Assembly: GCA_022813625.1 (NCBI GenBank)
Contig: JAKLMB010000006.1
Location: 806,001 to 870,000 of the forward strand
From: Aaosphaeria pasadenensis
Lineage: Eukaryota > Ascomycota > Dothideomycetes > Pleosporales
Length of the DNA stretch: 64,000 nt
Reading direction: 5' to 3'
Made by a program: the position numbers and the translations under genes. Below are positions 11,301 through 22,000 of this stretch, piece after piece (position 1 is the first letter of the stretch; every line of letters begins with the position of its first letter). The notes under the pieces are model-generated. The model had not been told where the DNA came from, searched no databases, and saw only the letters and a list, made by a program, of their open reading frames with translations.

Positions 11301-13535
11301 GGTTGGTAGAGATAATAACAACAAGCGGATGGAGATGGAGATGATGACGGACGGGCTGACAGCTGGAAGTCAGATGCTTGGCGGGTGGTTCGACACTTCG
11401 AGTCTTGTTTGGCGACGACGGGAACACCAAAGGTTGCGGAGAGCTCTCGTGACCCCTGGATGGTCTTCAGTCGCAAGATTGAGTCGATATAAGGCGAGGG
11501 AGCAAAACAGCTTGGAGCAATCCGTGGATGGACAGGCGAGGCGTAGTTCCCAGCGGATAGAGAGTTGAAAAGCCGTGGAAGACAAGACGTTCATCACAGA
11601 GGAAGGACAAGAGGATGGACGTGCAGACATGGCAATGGACGCTCTTTGAGGCTTCTTGCAGGCTCGCACGGCCAGGCCAAGGATCAGGGGCTTTGGATGG
11701 CAGATGCGCAAAATGCGGAGACGGCTAGACCCAAGAGCAAGCTAGTCTGCACAATTTAGGGTGCGAACTGCTGCAAATTGAGTTGCTTGCTGTTGAGGGG
11801 GGTAGCGAGACCGTGGTCTAGGGGTTACTGTCAGCAAATCACCAGCCTCCTTCATGCGCAACTGTACCATCCTCCGACGACTTCGCCGCCTTCTCCTCAC
11901 GCAAATCCCGTCGTTCATGAACATCTGTCCTGAGCGGCTATCTCTGGCATACCTACACAGTACGCTGTGCTCAGACTCCAGGGCCCTCGAGTATTATGGG
12001 AGAAGGGTCCTTCAATCTTCCCTTTCGCCCCCAATTCTCGCATGCTTGCCAGATGGCATCCCAGCTGATGTCTTTCAGGATGCTTCATGCTTCCTGCACG
12101 CCATTCTTGCTCGCTTCAAAGACGCCATTGCTTCATCCCGGGCATTGTTTAGTCTGAGGTCACAATTAACAGGCAAGCCATTGATGACCGCTCTCCCCCT
12201 CTCCCGCGTTGGAGCGGACAAAGCAGATCACGCGCCCCTCTGTCTAGCCCTAGGGAATCGCACAAGATTCTAACTTGCTAGTTGGGGCAGCAAGGCAAAC
12301 CTCGCCCCCGCCTTTCGAAGGCCACATTTGGTAGCCCTTGGGCCTCTTCTCATTCGCCAGACGACATAGCCCAAAGAGCTGTTCTTGTTCGATCGCCTTT
12401 GCGTGTTGAACCTGCAATGAACAGATGTTTTGTCCTCGCACCGCGCTATCGAACCGTAGCTTGTGAACCTAGCGACGAGGGTCAATTATCCAGCGTGCAC
12501 CACGCCTGCTTGAATCGTAGTCCATGCGGAGTACAGCATTGTACATAGCTGCCACCTCGGGTCTCGCAGGTTGTCAAGACGGGGGGAAGAATGTTCATTA
12601 ACCCCGCATTTCTCGTCCTGCAGAGCATTTGCCTTCAATCTTGTCTAACCAAGCTTTTCGGGCCACTCAAGTGGAGTTCCCCTTTTTAGTTGACAGACGG
12701 TTTGAGTTCATGACCCCAGCATTATTGATAAATCATGCAAAACCTTATGAGATCACATCCCCGAGATAAAGAGTGGTCTCCAATAATCCTTCATTCGTAA
12801 TGAGCGAAGACTGTCTTCCCAATCTGGACTTGCGTGCAAAGCTCGTCCATAGGATCGGCTTGGGTCCCTGGGCTGGAATAGCGCGATTTATTTCTGGGTT
12901 ATCAGCTAAATACATGACTTGCTTTGGATGTTTCTCTTGCGGGAATCTTCGAGGAGCCGATCATCGATCCGATCCATCCCCAGGGGCTTCGGCTCGGCTC
13001 ACACACAGGCCATCGTTGTGCCGTTGAGCAGTCTTGGCTTCGAAACAGGGCTAGCCTTGAGATCTTTTGAAAAGGAATAAAGGAGTTCCAAAGCCGCAAC
13101 ATCGCAAACAATACTCGAGATGACTGTCTTCCCCCATTCAACGCATACCTTGTAGCAACTGGTTCCCCTCATTTGAATCATCGATCGAGTCGCCAGACTG
13201 CTTGCTGTCGCGGGCACCGAAAGTTATTTGTTGGTCTGCAGGGTCGCGCTCGTTGAGGGACAGGGTACAGACGTCGACGTACCGAGAGGGAGCGGTGCAT
13301 GTGCTGGGCTTTCGTGAATAGGCTGGGCGCATCTAGACGTCCTGCACATCAAGCATGCTTTCGAACCGAGGGGGTCTACGTTGACGACCCATGCAGAGTC
13401 TGCAGTCGGTGCCTGTTTTGTCCGTCTTTGACGAAGAGTCGAGATATTGTTAATGCCTGCTGTTCAACCTGTGTGTAAGTAATGGGACCCGTTTCACCCA
13501 CTAATGGTGCACCAAGTGTTCTTCCTACGGGCCGG
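8369..13535. other. Long gene-poor region including the PSP1 leader
   Basis: The right flank of the PSP1-domain gene. About 9400-9520 the leftward strand is strongly CT-rich, as in fungal leaders, so the PSP1 transcript may begin about 1 kb upstream of its ATG and run through the purine-rich (plus-strand) stretch 9000-9120. From 9.6 to 13.5 kb I see only short open frames without family signatures; the longest (11854-12273 and 10560-10943, both rightward) look compositionally random. No rRNA, tRNA or transposase was recognised. Base composition is close to 50% GC, so this is not an AT-rich island mutated by RIP. Confidence 0.5.
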
Positions 13536-13691
13536 CTAGGTGCAGGAACCCCCCTGGAAGGCATCCCAGGAACGAATGATGCTAGAGGGGAAGCATTTAG
13601 ATGACACGGGCACGAAGCAGCCGTATTTTGGATCGAGATGGCTAGGATTGTTCGCTGAGATGAGGGTGGTTGAGAGGAGTAGGCGGGCCAT
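13536..13691 (-). CDS. Possible short ORF, 51 residues, with a leader-like upstream sequence
   Basis: An ATG ending at 13691 follows a CT-rich then CA-rich stretch (about 13692-13775 on the leftward strand, ending CGACCATCATGG) that resembles the leaders of real genes in this window. It opens a 51-residue frame with a hydrophobic N-terminus (MARLLLSTTLIS), three cysteines and a TAG stop at 13536. Further left, a plausible intron runs from GTAGGA (about 13530) to CACACAG (about 13471), so the short frame might be the first exon, or an upstream ORF, of a spliced transcript. No homologous family comes to mind, and a non-coding transcript is equally possible. Confidence 0.25.
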   Translation of the reverse strand: MARLLLSTTLISANNPSHLDPKYGCFVPVSSKCFPSSIIRSWDAFQGGSCT

Positions 13692-14880
13692 GATGGTCGA
13701 AATGATTTTTGTGGTGGGAGAGGGAAAAGGAATGGGAAAGAGCGCTCAAGGACGGGACTGAGATGAGAAAGTTAGAAGTGCGAAGTGAAAGGTGACCAGC
13801 CCAGACACGACAGGCACGACAGACAGGCACCACCTACACGACTCACTCCTACTCCTAATTCAACATCACAACCCGGGCACGCCTTTTCTCACTCGCGCTC
13901 TCACGGATGTTACCTTTATGAGCCAAGCAGATGGAAATGCCTTCGTCGCATGAGGCCTCTTTTTCTTTGCCCGTACACTACCTGGTGCCCCCCCTCCAGT
14001 TCGTCTTAACATATCAAAGGTGAGTTAAGATTCACCTATAAGCGTACCCGTGTGTGTACAGTTCATTCGATCCATCGGACTCCGATCACCCCCGCCTCTT
14101 CGTAGGATCATCGAGAACCCATCGCGCAGACTCGACTCTCTCGTCTTCATACGATCGAGTCTGCATTGACGAACTATCTGATCAAACGGAGATCCCAGGG
14201 GCCCAGAGAGTCTACGTAGTGGGGCATCAAGCTTTTTGCACCCACTACCACCCCTCTGTCAATCACTCTGCCCACAAATAATGGTCCCTGGAGGCGTATT
14301 GCACCCATTCCAAATCACCTCGACTTCACTGCATATTAGACCGAGTGTTGTGATCATAGGGATCTATGTTCGCGCACTGGGGCGCCGGTTGTCTTCGACA
14401 AGGTTCTATCTATTCTATATCCTTCATCCACTGCTTCTGTCCTTCGCCGAAAAACATCGGCGCACGCAGTCAGGTCTCATCGCTAGGTGCAAACATCCTG
14501 CAGCGAAGCTATATTCAACGATCTTGCAAGCTTCTCTACGATTTCGTATGTTGGAAGTAATTCTAAGTGAGTTATGCTACCTTTTCAACAACCGCAGTCA
14601 CGTACACAAGATGCACTGTATGCGGACTTCACTCAGTCGAGCAACTAAAACAAATACAATCACTCGTATCCGGCCAACGAAGGCTTTGGTAGTGACCTGC
14701 TACCTCACGGCATACTAACGTGGACTTGAAAGAGGATTCGTCCCACTTTGACTGAGAACAGTGTTATCATTCGAACGAGATTCTTCGTCTTCGACCTCAG
14801 TTCCGAGACTGTAGATACTCCGTAGGCGAAAATAGGATTCCATACTCGCAGACCCCGTCTGCCCGGCCTCGAACAAGGAA

Positions 14881-14900
14881 CTTCACTGAACTTCACTGAA
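14881..14900. repeat. Short tandem repeat, cttcactgaa x2
   Basis: Two exact adjacent copies of a 10-mer, with partial similarity continuing on each side. No function is implied. Confidence 0.7.
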
Positions 14901-17146
14901 CGTGGTCCTCTTTCCTTCCCATGGTCATCCCAGAGACTCGGAAAATCTGCTGTTGGTACAATGTCACCTTGGCCATTTTGGCCATACAGAGTGTCGACCG
15001 TTTTTGCAAGCATCCGCGATTCCAACAATGTAGACGGGACTTCGGGTGAGGTAGAGAAGATGGATGCCACCTAAGAGCAACCATCTGCTTTGAGGACCAT
15101 GCACCAACCTCGAAAGTAATAAGAAGAACACACCGACTGCTCGATGCCCGGCTCGAGACCTACTCAGTGGTACGAGCAGGGCATGAGACATGACAACATA
15201 CGTTCACGGTCGAAGAAGAACGCTGCCCGTCAACCTAGGTGACTATCGCCTATGGTTAGTGGAGTAAGCACCATCTTTAAAAGTCGCTTAGACGGAGATT
15301 ATTGTCTTTGCAATACAGATACGGATGGGACATTTTGGGGATGCGCCATATAATCTTGAGTTTCGAGTCAATCAAAGCTTTCGAGTGCCGTTTAGAGCAT
15401 GGTTGCCACGTCCAACTGACTATACAATTGAGAATATCGAGTATTCCTTACTTACCTCCACTAAGGCACTGGAGAGCACAATCAATCCAGAACCTAGCTA
15501 ACTACTCAGGGGTCAATTGGTGTGCTGTGTCCATGAACGATCATTTGTTGAAAGTTACAGGTCCAGCATCTACTCGCATTTCACGGCCCTTTGGCTACAC
15601 AAAGTAACCAGTCGTGCCAGTCTGTACTTCGCTCGGAAGTTTTCGTTAGCTTTGTGCAGTACCATTGGCACCTCAACTCGCTAGCAGACCACACATCAAT
15701 AACATCCTGGAATCAAAAATCAAGCCCTATAGGCCTATATACCTGATTTATGTGTACTACATCACAGGCGTCAGAACAAGAGTCAAAACTGATCGGCAAG
15801 AGTAAGGCCGAACATGTGGGCCGATCCAAGGCGGGTAATATCTCCCTGATTCCAATGCATGCGGGCAAGTGAAAAAGGATACCTATGGCATGCGACGCCG
15901 TGCACACTACACTCACACCACAAAGTTACGAGTGCAGCGCTCGTACAATAACGTCGATCCCCATGCGAGGCGACGGTGCAGATCCGGGGTCGTCATGGGA
16001 TGGATGCTCATGTGAGCCGTGGTCCGCAATGCATGATTGCCCATTCCTTCAAGGGTCTGATTCCCTCGGAGCATGGCCTTAAGCAAACTCCATCCCTTCA
16101 AGCTTGGACGACGAGTGGGAGATCACCAGTTCAGTTGAAGGAAGGCATAAACCCGGAAGATGCGGCGTTCTGGATGGCGGTAGCGCGACGGGAGGGTTGC
16201 ACGGGAATGGAACGCTATGAGTAGTCACGTATGGAAGAAGTTGGCTGTTATTAATTATTACTCCGTAGTTCCCAGCATCTAGTCTGTGTCGGAGACATCA
16301 GGGCATGTTGGCGTGAGTGGATGGCCGGCAAAGTTGACCGACTGCCACAGGAATGGAATGGGTTGCGCAACGTTCTTGCACAGCATGGTAAGCGTCTGGA
16401 TAAAAAGTGAGCAGCCACTTTCCCAAGCGTCTCGCGCCGAAGGGTGCATTGTGCGATGGTAGGAGGAGGAGGATGGAGAGGAGGAGAGACGATCCTTGCC
16501 CTGCTTGCATCATCCTCTGTTGTGTTGCCGAACCAACCGCCTGCCCTGCCACAGTAACCAATAGAATATCCAATCACTATCCCAGACTGCATCCTCAATC
16601 CGTCGGTCTCAGCACACTTTGCGACCGTTCTATCCATGTAGATTACGAATTTTGCTTCGAAGGAAACAATCAACAGTTGCTCTCCTATTTAAAACATATC
16701 GGAGGTCCAGATATCATGACCCTTTTTCGCTTCCGAACTGGCACAACAAGAACACACAAGATCCTTCTAAACCAAAGAACATTACTCCGTACAACATCCC
16801 AACGTACGCGAAAAACATCATACAGATTACAGAAGATAGAGTCAGAAGACTCACTGGCAGCATGTAAGTCTTAGGCAACTTTTTATTTCCGTCGCTCATC
16901 ATCGTCATGGTCGTTGTCATCACTTCCTTTTCTCCTTTGCATTGCTTCCAAAGGGACGGACATTCTTGTATCTGGTCTGAATCGGACTGGTCTGGACTGG
17001 ACGTCTCCAAATCTGTCCAAGAAAATGGAACTAAAGCAAAGCTATTTGTCGTCTTTTGGTATTAATGTTGTGGAGACTTTCCACCTTTTCCCTCTCTTCC
17101 GGAGTAGTGCTCGTCACATAGACATTCACAGTAATCATTTGGGAGA

Positions 17147-17161
17147 CACGTGAATGACGTC
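17147..17161. promoter_or_regulatory. Adjacent E-box (CACGTG) and CRE-like (TGACGTC) sites
   Basis: CACGTG at 17147-17152 and TGACGTC at 17155-17161 lie about 375 bp upstream of the MARVEL-gene ATG. The first is a core for bHLH factors and the second a near-consensus ATF/CREB site. Their close spacing upstream of a gene is suggestive only. Confidence 0.3.
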
Positions 17162-17533
17162 GACAAGGGAGCTATGACCTATGACGACGTTGCTCTCCCG
17201 ACGACCTCCGCCCGCAATACCAAACACTCCCACCACCCGTTTCCCCCTCCCATCTTTCTTCTCACATCACATTACAAGTACACCTTACTGATTTAAATTT
17301 TAATATCAACCCCAGAACAAGCCACCTCCTCTCCCAAACCTCTTCCGCTTAACTCACTCCCCTGTCTGCCTTGCAGCTGCAATAAATCCTACGAACACCT
17401 CTCCTCGTATTGCACCTTTTCCTCGAACTCGAGTTACTCCATTCCCGGCTAGCATTGTTTGGGCGTGCTCATCGTCTTCTTTCAGACCATACCATTCAGA
17501 CACTACTTCTATCTTCCTCCTACATCGTCTAAA

Positions 17534-18166
17534 ATGGCATCCAAAGCATTGCAAGTTGGACTTCGCGTCTGGCAGGTACGTATATACTCTCGAGTGTTCC
17601 GGCAACATCCCACTAATAAGCTTTGCAGTTCATCTGCGCTCTCATCATCATGTCCCTCGTAGGAAACATGATCGCAACCGCTTTCTCCGGCAACCCCTCC
17701 TCTGTAAACTACGAGATGTTTGTTGCATCCTTCGGCATGGCCTCGCTACTCTACCTCCTACCCGTCGCCATCCTCGACAGCTACACTGTCCCCATGGTCG
17801 TCATCGCCCTCGACCTCCTAAACGTGATCTTCTGGTTCTGCGCTGCCGTCGCAATGGCCGCTCTCCTACGCGTCCACAGCTGCAGCAACAACGTAAGCTC
17901 CCCCCTCAAATCTCTTCAATCCCCAAAATCACAAAGCCCCCTAACTCACATCTAAAAACCAGGCATACACACTCAGGAACCACATCACAAACGGCGCCCA
18001 CAACCGCCAGAAGCGCTGCCGCGAAGCCCAGGCTTCGACCGCTTTCCTCTGGTTCGGCTGGGCCGCCTTCGTTGCCACTCTCGTCATCTCCGTCATGTCC
18101 AACCGCGGCTCCGTCAACATGCGCGGTGGCATCCGCCGTGGTGGCCCCTCCATGAGCCAGGTCTAG
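17534..18166 (+). CDS. MARVEL-domain four-TM membrane protein
   Basis: Exons 17534-17575, 17629-17892 and 17963-18166 join in frame to 510 nt, 169 residues, with introns of 53 nt (gtacgt...tttgcag, branch ctaat) and 70 nt (gtaagc...accag, branch ctaac). Four hydrophobic helices are visible: about 13-35 (FICALIIMSLVGNMIATAF), 43-66, 68-98 and 130-150. Both ends are polar and basic, with a Gly/Arg-rich C-terminus (MRGGIRRGG). Length, helix spacing and the short first exon match fungal MARVEL proteins, the superfamily that includes yeast Nce102/Fhn1, which act in plasma-membrane microdomains (eisosomes). I cannot show that this is the Nce102 orthologue rather than another MARVEL paralogue. It converges on the large leftward gene to its right. 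Confidence 0.88.
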
Positions 18167-19050
18167 GAGTCTGGCCCCGACCATCTGAAGGCTTCTGGAA
18201 CCGAACGTGTGGCTTCGGGTAGTGGGTACAGTTTCGAAGAGTGAGAAGTGGTAAACACCCTTCGTATCTCCCTTACCTCCCTACTCCCGAAGAGCACAGC
18301 TCCGTTTGGTCCAGTACAGCCGCAGACCTCTTTGTGCGAAGGCGTCCGGTATCGAACGCTTAGCGGAAACAATTTCCTTTGGTGGTTTACTCTCCAACCA
18401 TTGCTACAATATATGAATATGAATTTCTCAAAGTGTATAACGGCGGGAACGAACTTACGTTTACATCGCTTTTTTGCCTGGCCGCAAATCGATGCTGGAA
18501 AACTCAACGGTACGGTACAACAACAACCCAGCTGGAAACATGGGGGAGAACAGGAAAGGACGGGGTAATTTAACATCGACATCAAGAGAAGGGTCGCGAC
18601 CGGTCATCGGTCTGGTTTGGTAAAGGGTCCGGTTCGGTCTCCAACTCACTGGCGTTTTGAACAAGTTTCCGAAATGGGCAATGGGCAATGGGCAGCATCG
18701 GAATGGTTTTTAGTTTTAGGTTCCTTTCTAGATGTTTACGATCACAACACACAGTAGTAATAATATCAATGTACCTTTTCCACTCACTCTGAATAGACAC
18801 TTTCTCTTTCCCACGGATGCAAACGTATCGTACGGGGCGGATGTATGGCACTTGATCATGGTGATACAGAGTATGGTTATACATTCTCTAAGTCTCAATT
18901 CTCTTTATAAAAGTGATATCTTCAGACCAAACTCCACGCTAAACATCAAGTCGCTACAAAACAAAAGACATCAACTCACCACAACCACCCATCACCTCCC
19001 CTTCCCCCCAAATCAAAACCTCAAAACAAGTCAAAAGAAATCACACAACC
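18167..19050. other. Convergent 3' flanks
   Basis: Lies between the stops of the rightward MARVEL gene and the leftward 1571-residue gene. It should hold the two facing 3' UTRs. The right part is AT-rich, then becomes strongly C/A-rich on the plus strand just before the facing stop codon. No gene seen. Confidence 0.6.
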
Positions 19051-22000
19051 TCACCACCCCTCCGCAAACCCCAACCGACTCAACCCCCTCCACCTAACCC
19101 CAACAACCCACCCAACCCTCCACCCCACCACATCCGCCATCCTCCCCAACACCTCCTCATGCCCGCCCCGGACCCCCCACTCCCTCACCACTCCCCTCAC
19201 CCTCTCAATCGCCGCCAAAACCCCGTACTCCCCCGTCGCCGCGGCCACGAACCGCCCCACGCGCTCCTGCGCGTCGGCCTTACTCGCCTCCTCGTGCTCC
19301 GTCCCGAGCGCTGCATTGAGCGCGAGGATCGCGCGCTCCGTTCCGCCTAGCGATGCGACTTCGGGCAGGAAGTCGGCGTAGGCGGTGAAGAAGTGTATGA
19401 GGGCGCTGCAGACGGCGGTGAGGCATTGGAGTTCGCGGAGGGGGGCGGGGGTGGAGGTGGTGCGGAGAGCGGCGACGAGGGCGTGGATGCGGGTGTAGGT
19501 GTCGTGCGGGAGCGTGAAGAGGGTGTAGTTTGGGATTTTCCAGACGGGGGAGTGCGAGTAGTGGAGGCGGTAGAGCTCGGCGTAGCGGATTAGGTGCGGG
19601 AAGGTGGTGGCGAGGGTGAGGAGGGCGTCGGGGGTGAGGGTTGGGTGGTGGGTTTCGAGGGAGGGGAGGATGTTGGCGATGTAGTCGGGTTGTTCGAGGG
19701 CGGACTCGAAGATGGGGAGGGAGGTGGTGGGGAGGGGGAGGAAGGGTTGGAGACACGGTTCTAGGAGGAGGTTTGGGTGGGAGGACGGAGGTTGCGTGGG
19801 GATGGGGACGGTTGGAGGGAGTGAGGGTTCGACAACGACGACGGGTTTGGGCGGTTCGACTGGCTTGGGCTGCCCTTTTTTCACGGCCTCGGGAGGCTTG
19901 TTTGGTTTCTCGTCGTCGCCTGCTCCGACGAGGTCATCGTCATCGTGAGGAACTGACTTCTGGGCCGGGACGCGTGGAGGTTTAGGCTTGACCTTGTTCT
20001 TATTCAAGTGGAATCCATCCAGTGCTTTGTCCAGATCCTCGACCTTCTTGTTGCCAGGTTCAGGCACTGGTTCTGCGGTTGCTCCCCTCTCGGGGAACCT
20101 CTCAGGCTCTGATGCATTGGATGAATCACTGGAAGGAAACCTCTTACGTTCGCTGGTTGCTGACTTGGAAGGGACCTTCGCTGCCGGTTGTGCTTCACGA
20201 TGTTGCTGTTTTGGCTGAGTTGGCGCGGCCGGCATTGAGGCAGCACCATTCTTTGGTGCCGAAGCTGCAGCCAGTCGGTTCGACCTTTTCCTGGCGGCTG
20301 GTTTCTTGACAGGATCAGGATCTTCATCGTCAGATTCTTTCATGACGAAAGTTTTCACGACGGTAGTCTTTATAGCCGTTGTAGGCTCTTTCACTGATTC
20401 CGGAGAGTCCTCAGGTGTGGTGAGCGTTGCTTTCGAGGTGGCAGTGGTAGACTTCTTGGACCTGCTCTTCTTCGGTAGAGGAATATCATCCGGTTCTGGT
20501 TCAGCCTGTTCTTTGGCATCTTGTGGGGATTTCGGCGTAGTCTCGTTTGATTCAGTAACTTGCACAGACTTTGTGGTCGGCTTCGACTTGGGTGATGGCT
20601 CTTTCTCGGAAGCTTTGGGTTCTATGCTCTTGACAGGATCCGTTGCTTCCAAGCCCAGCCCTGGAAGATTCGATGATGTTGGCTTAGAAGACTTAACGGG
20701 CGTGGGAATACGTGCGCTAGATTTTGGAGGCGTCTTCTTCGATTTTGCTTCGTTATCTGGTGGAGTGGAGGGAAAGAAATTATTCCCCGACTTCGTCTTG
20801 ACAGGTTCAGGTTGTGTCTTGGTCCTTACGGGAGTGGGTGACGCTGCGAAGGGACTGGCAACTCGACCTGCGGCGGCGAAATCGACCGACGGCGAGGATA
20901 CAGGGGGCAACTTGGGCGAACTCAGTGTGGTTGGTAACTCAAGTCCCAAGTTGCCAAACATACCAAAAATGCCCTTTGGTTTTGGGGATTCATTCTCAGC
21001 CACAGTCTTCTTCTGGTCTTGCTTGCTTGCCCACTGAGGGCTGAACCTATACTCGGGCATCAGATCCGGTTTAGACGGAGCTTGTGATGCCTTCTTCGCC
21101 ACAGGTTCCTTTGGGGGCTCGTCGGCCAATGAAGCGGGTACACTGAAGTCCATAGCATCGGCTGACCAATCCTTAGCCGAGAACGTTGACGACGATTTAG
21201 TAGTCGATGACACTGTTATATCTACAGCATTGGATCCATTGGATCCATTGTTCTGATTATCCTGGTCAGTTGCAGGATCCACAATCTCCATGGACGTTGG
21301 GAGCTCTTCCTGCCCTAGAGTAGAAGGTTTGGAAGTGTATACAAATTTTGGAGGGCGGAAGGGGGAGTCTTGCGTAGCGGGAGGCTGTGGTACATGCTCG
21401 CTCGGCCCAGGCCCAGATCCATCGGTCTGAGGATCTACGATATCCATGGATGCTGAGAACTGCTCCTGTACTGGAGTTGTTGTCGTCTCTTCGGTGTCCA
21501 TGGACGCTGGGAACTGCTCCGGTACTGGAGTTGCTGGCACCTGCACGGGAGTTGCTGGCACCTGAACTGGAATTGTTGTTGTCTCTTTAGTGTCCATGAG
21601 ATCGAATTTCGTGGACTCCGAGGGCTGGGCTCGCGGAGGCGTTCGCGGCGGCGGCGAGGGTGAAGGCAAACGTTCTCTGGTGTCCATGGGATCTGAGCCG
21701 TTTTCGGATAAGTCGTACTTAGAATCGAAGGCTGAAGAACCTGACGTGCTTAACGCAGAGTCGTCATTGAAGAGAGAATCATCGTCTGAGTCTTTGGCGT
21801 CTTGCTTTGGAACTGGCTGAGTTGGGGATGTACTCTGGACTGGTTGAGTTGAGAATGTACTCTGGACTGGCTGAGATGGAGGTAAATTCTGGACTGGCTG
21901 AGGTGGAGGTGCGCTCTGAACCGACTGAGTTGAGGGTACAAACTGAGTCGGCTTAGTTGTAGCAGCATCTGTTTCTGTCTTTGCAGGAGGAGGATATGTA

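Larger units (their letters stand above)
13692..17533. other. Gene-poor region leading to the MARVEL gene
   Basis: Open frames here are short and unrelated to families I know. A rightward GT-AG pair at 14020-14061 (donor gtgagt, acceptor gtacag) could be a 42-nt intron of a non-coding transcript, but it is shorter than every other intron in the window. The last 350 bases are CT-rich on the plus strand and presumably form the leader and promoter of the MARVEL gene. Confidence 0.5.

Noticed and set aside
11854..12273. 139-codon rightward frame in the gene-poor stretch
   Set aside because: No domain, no leader-like start and no splice partners; length is within what chance gives at this GC content.
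13376..13445. Cys-rich rightward frame (CRVCSRCLFCP) ending at a gtaagt-like site
   Set aside because: Spacing does not fit Zn2Cys6, RING or LIM patterns; the same bases serve better as an acceptor on the other strand.
20306..21037. 243-codon rightward frame opposite the 1571-residue gene
   Set aside because: Gly/Ser/Phe/Val-rich composition comes from reading the Ser/Pro/Lys-rich repeats of the real gene on the other strand.
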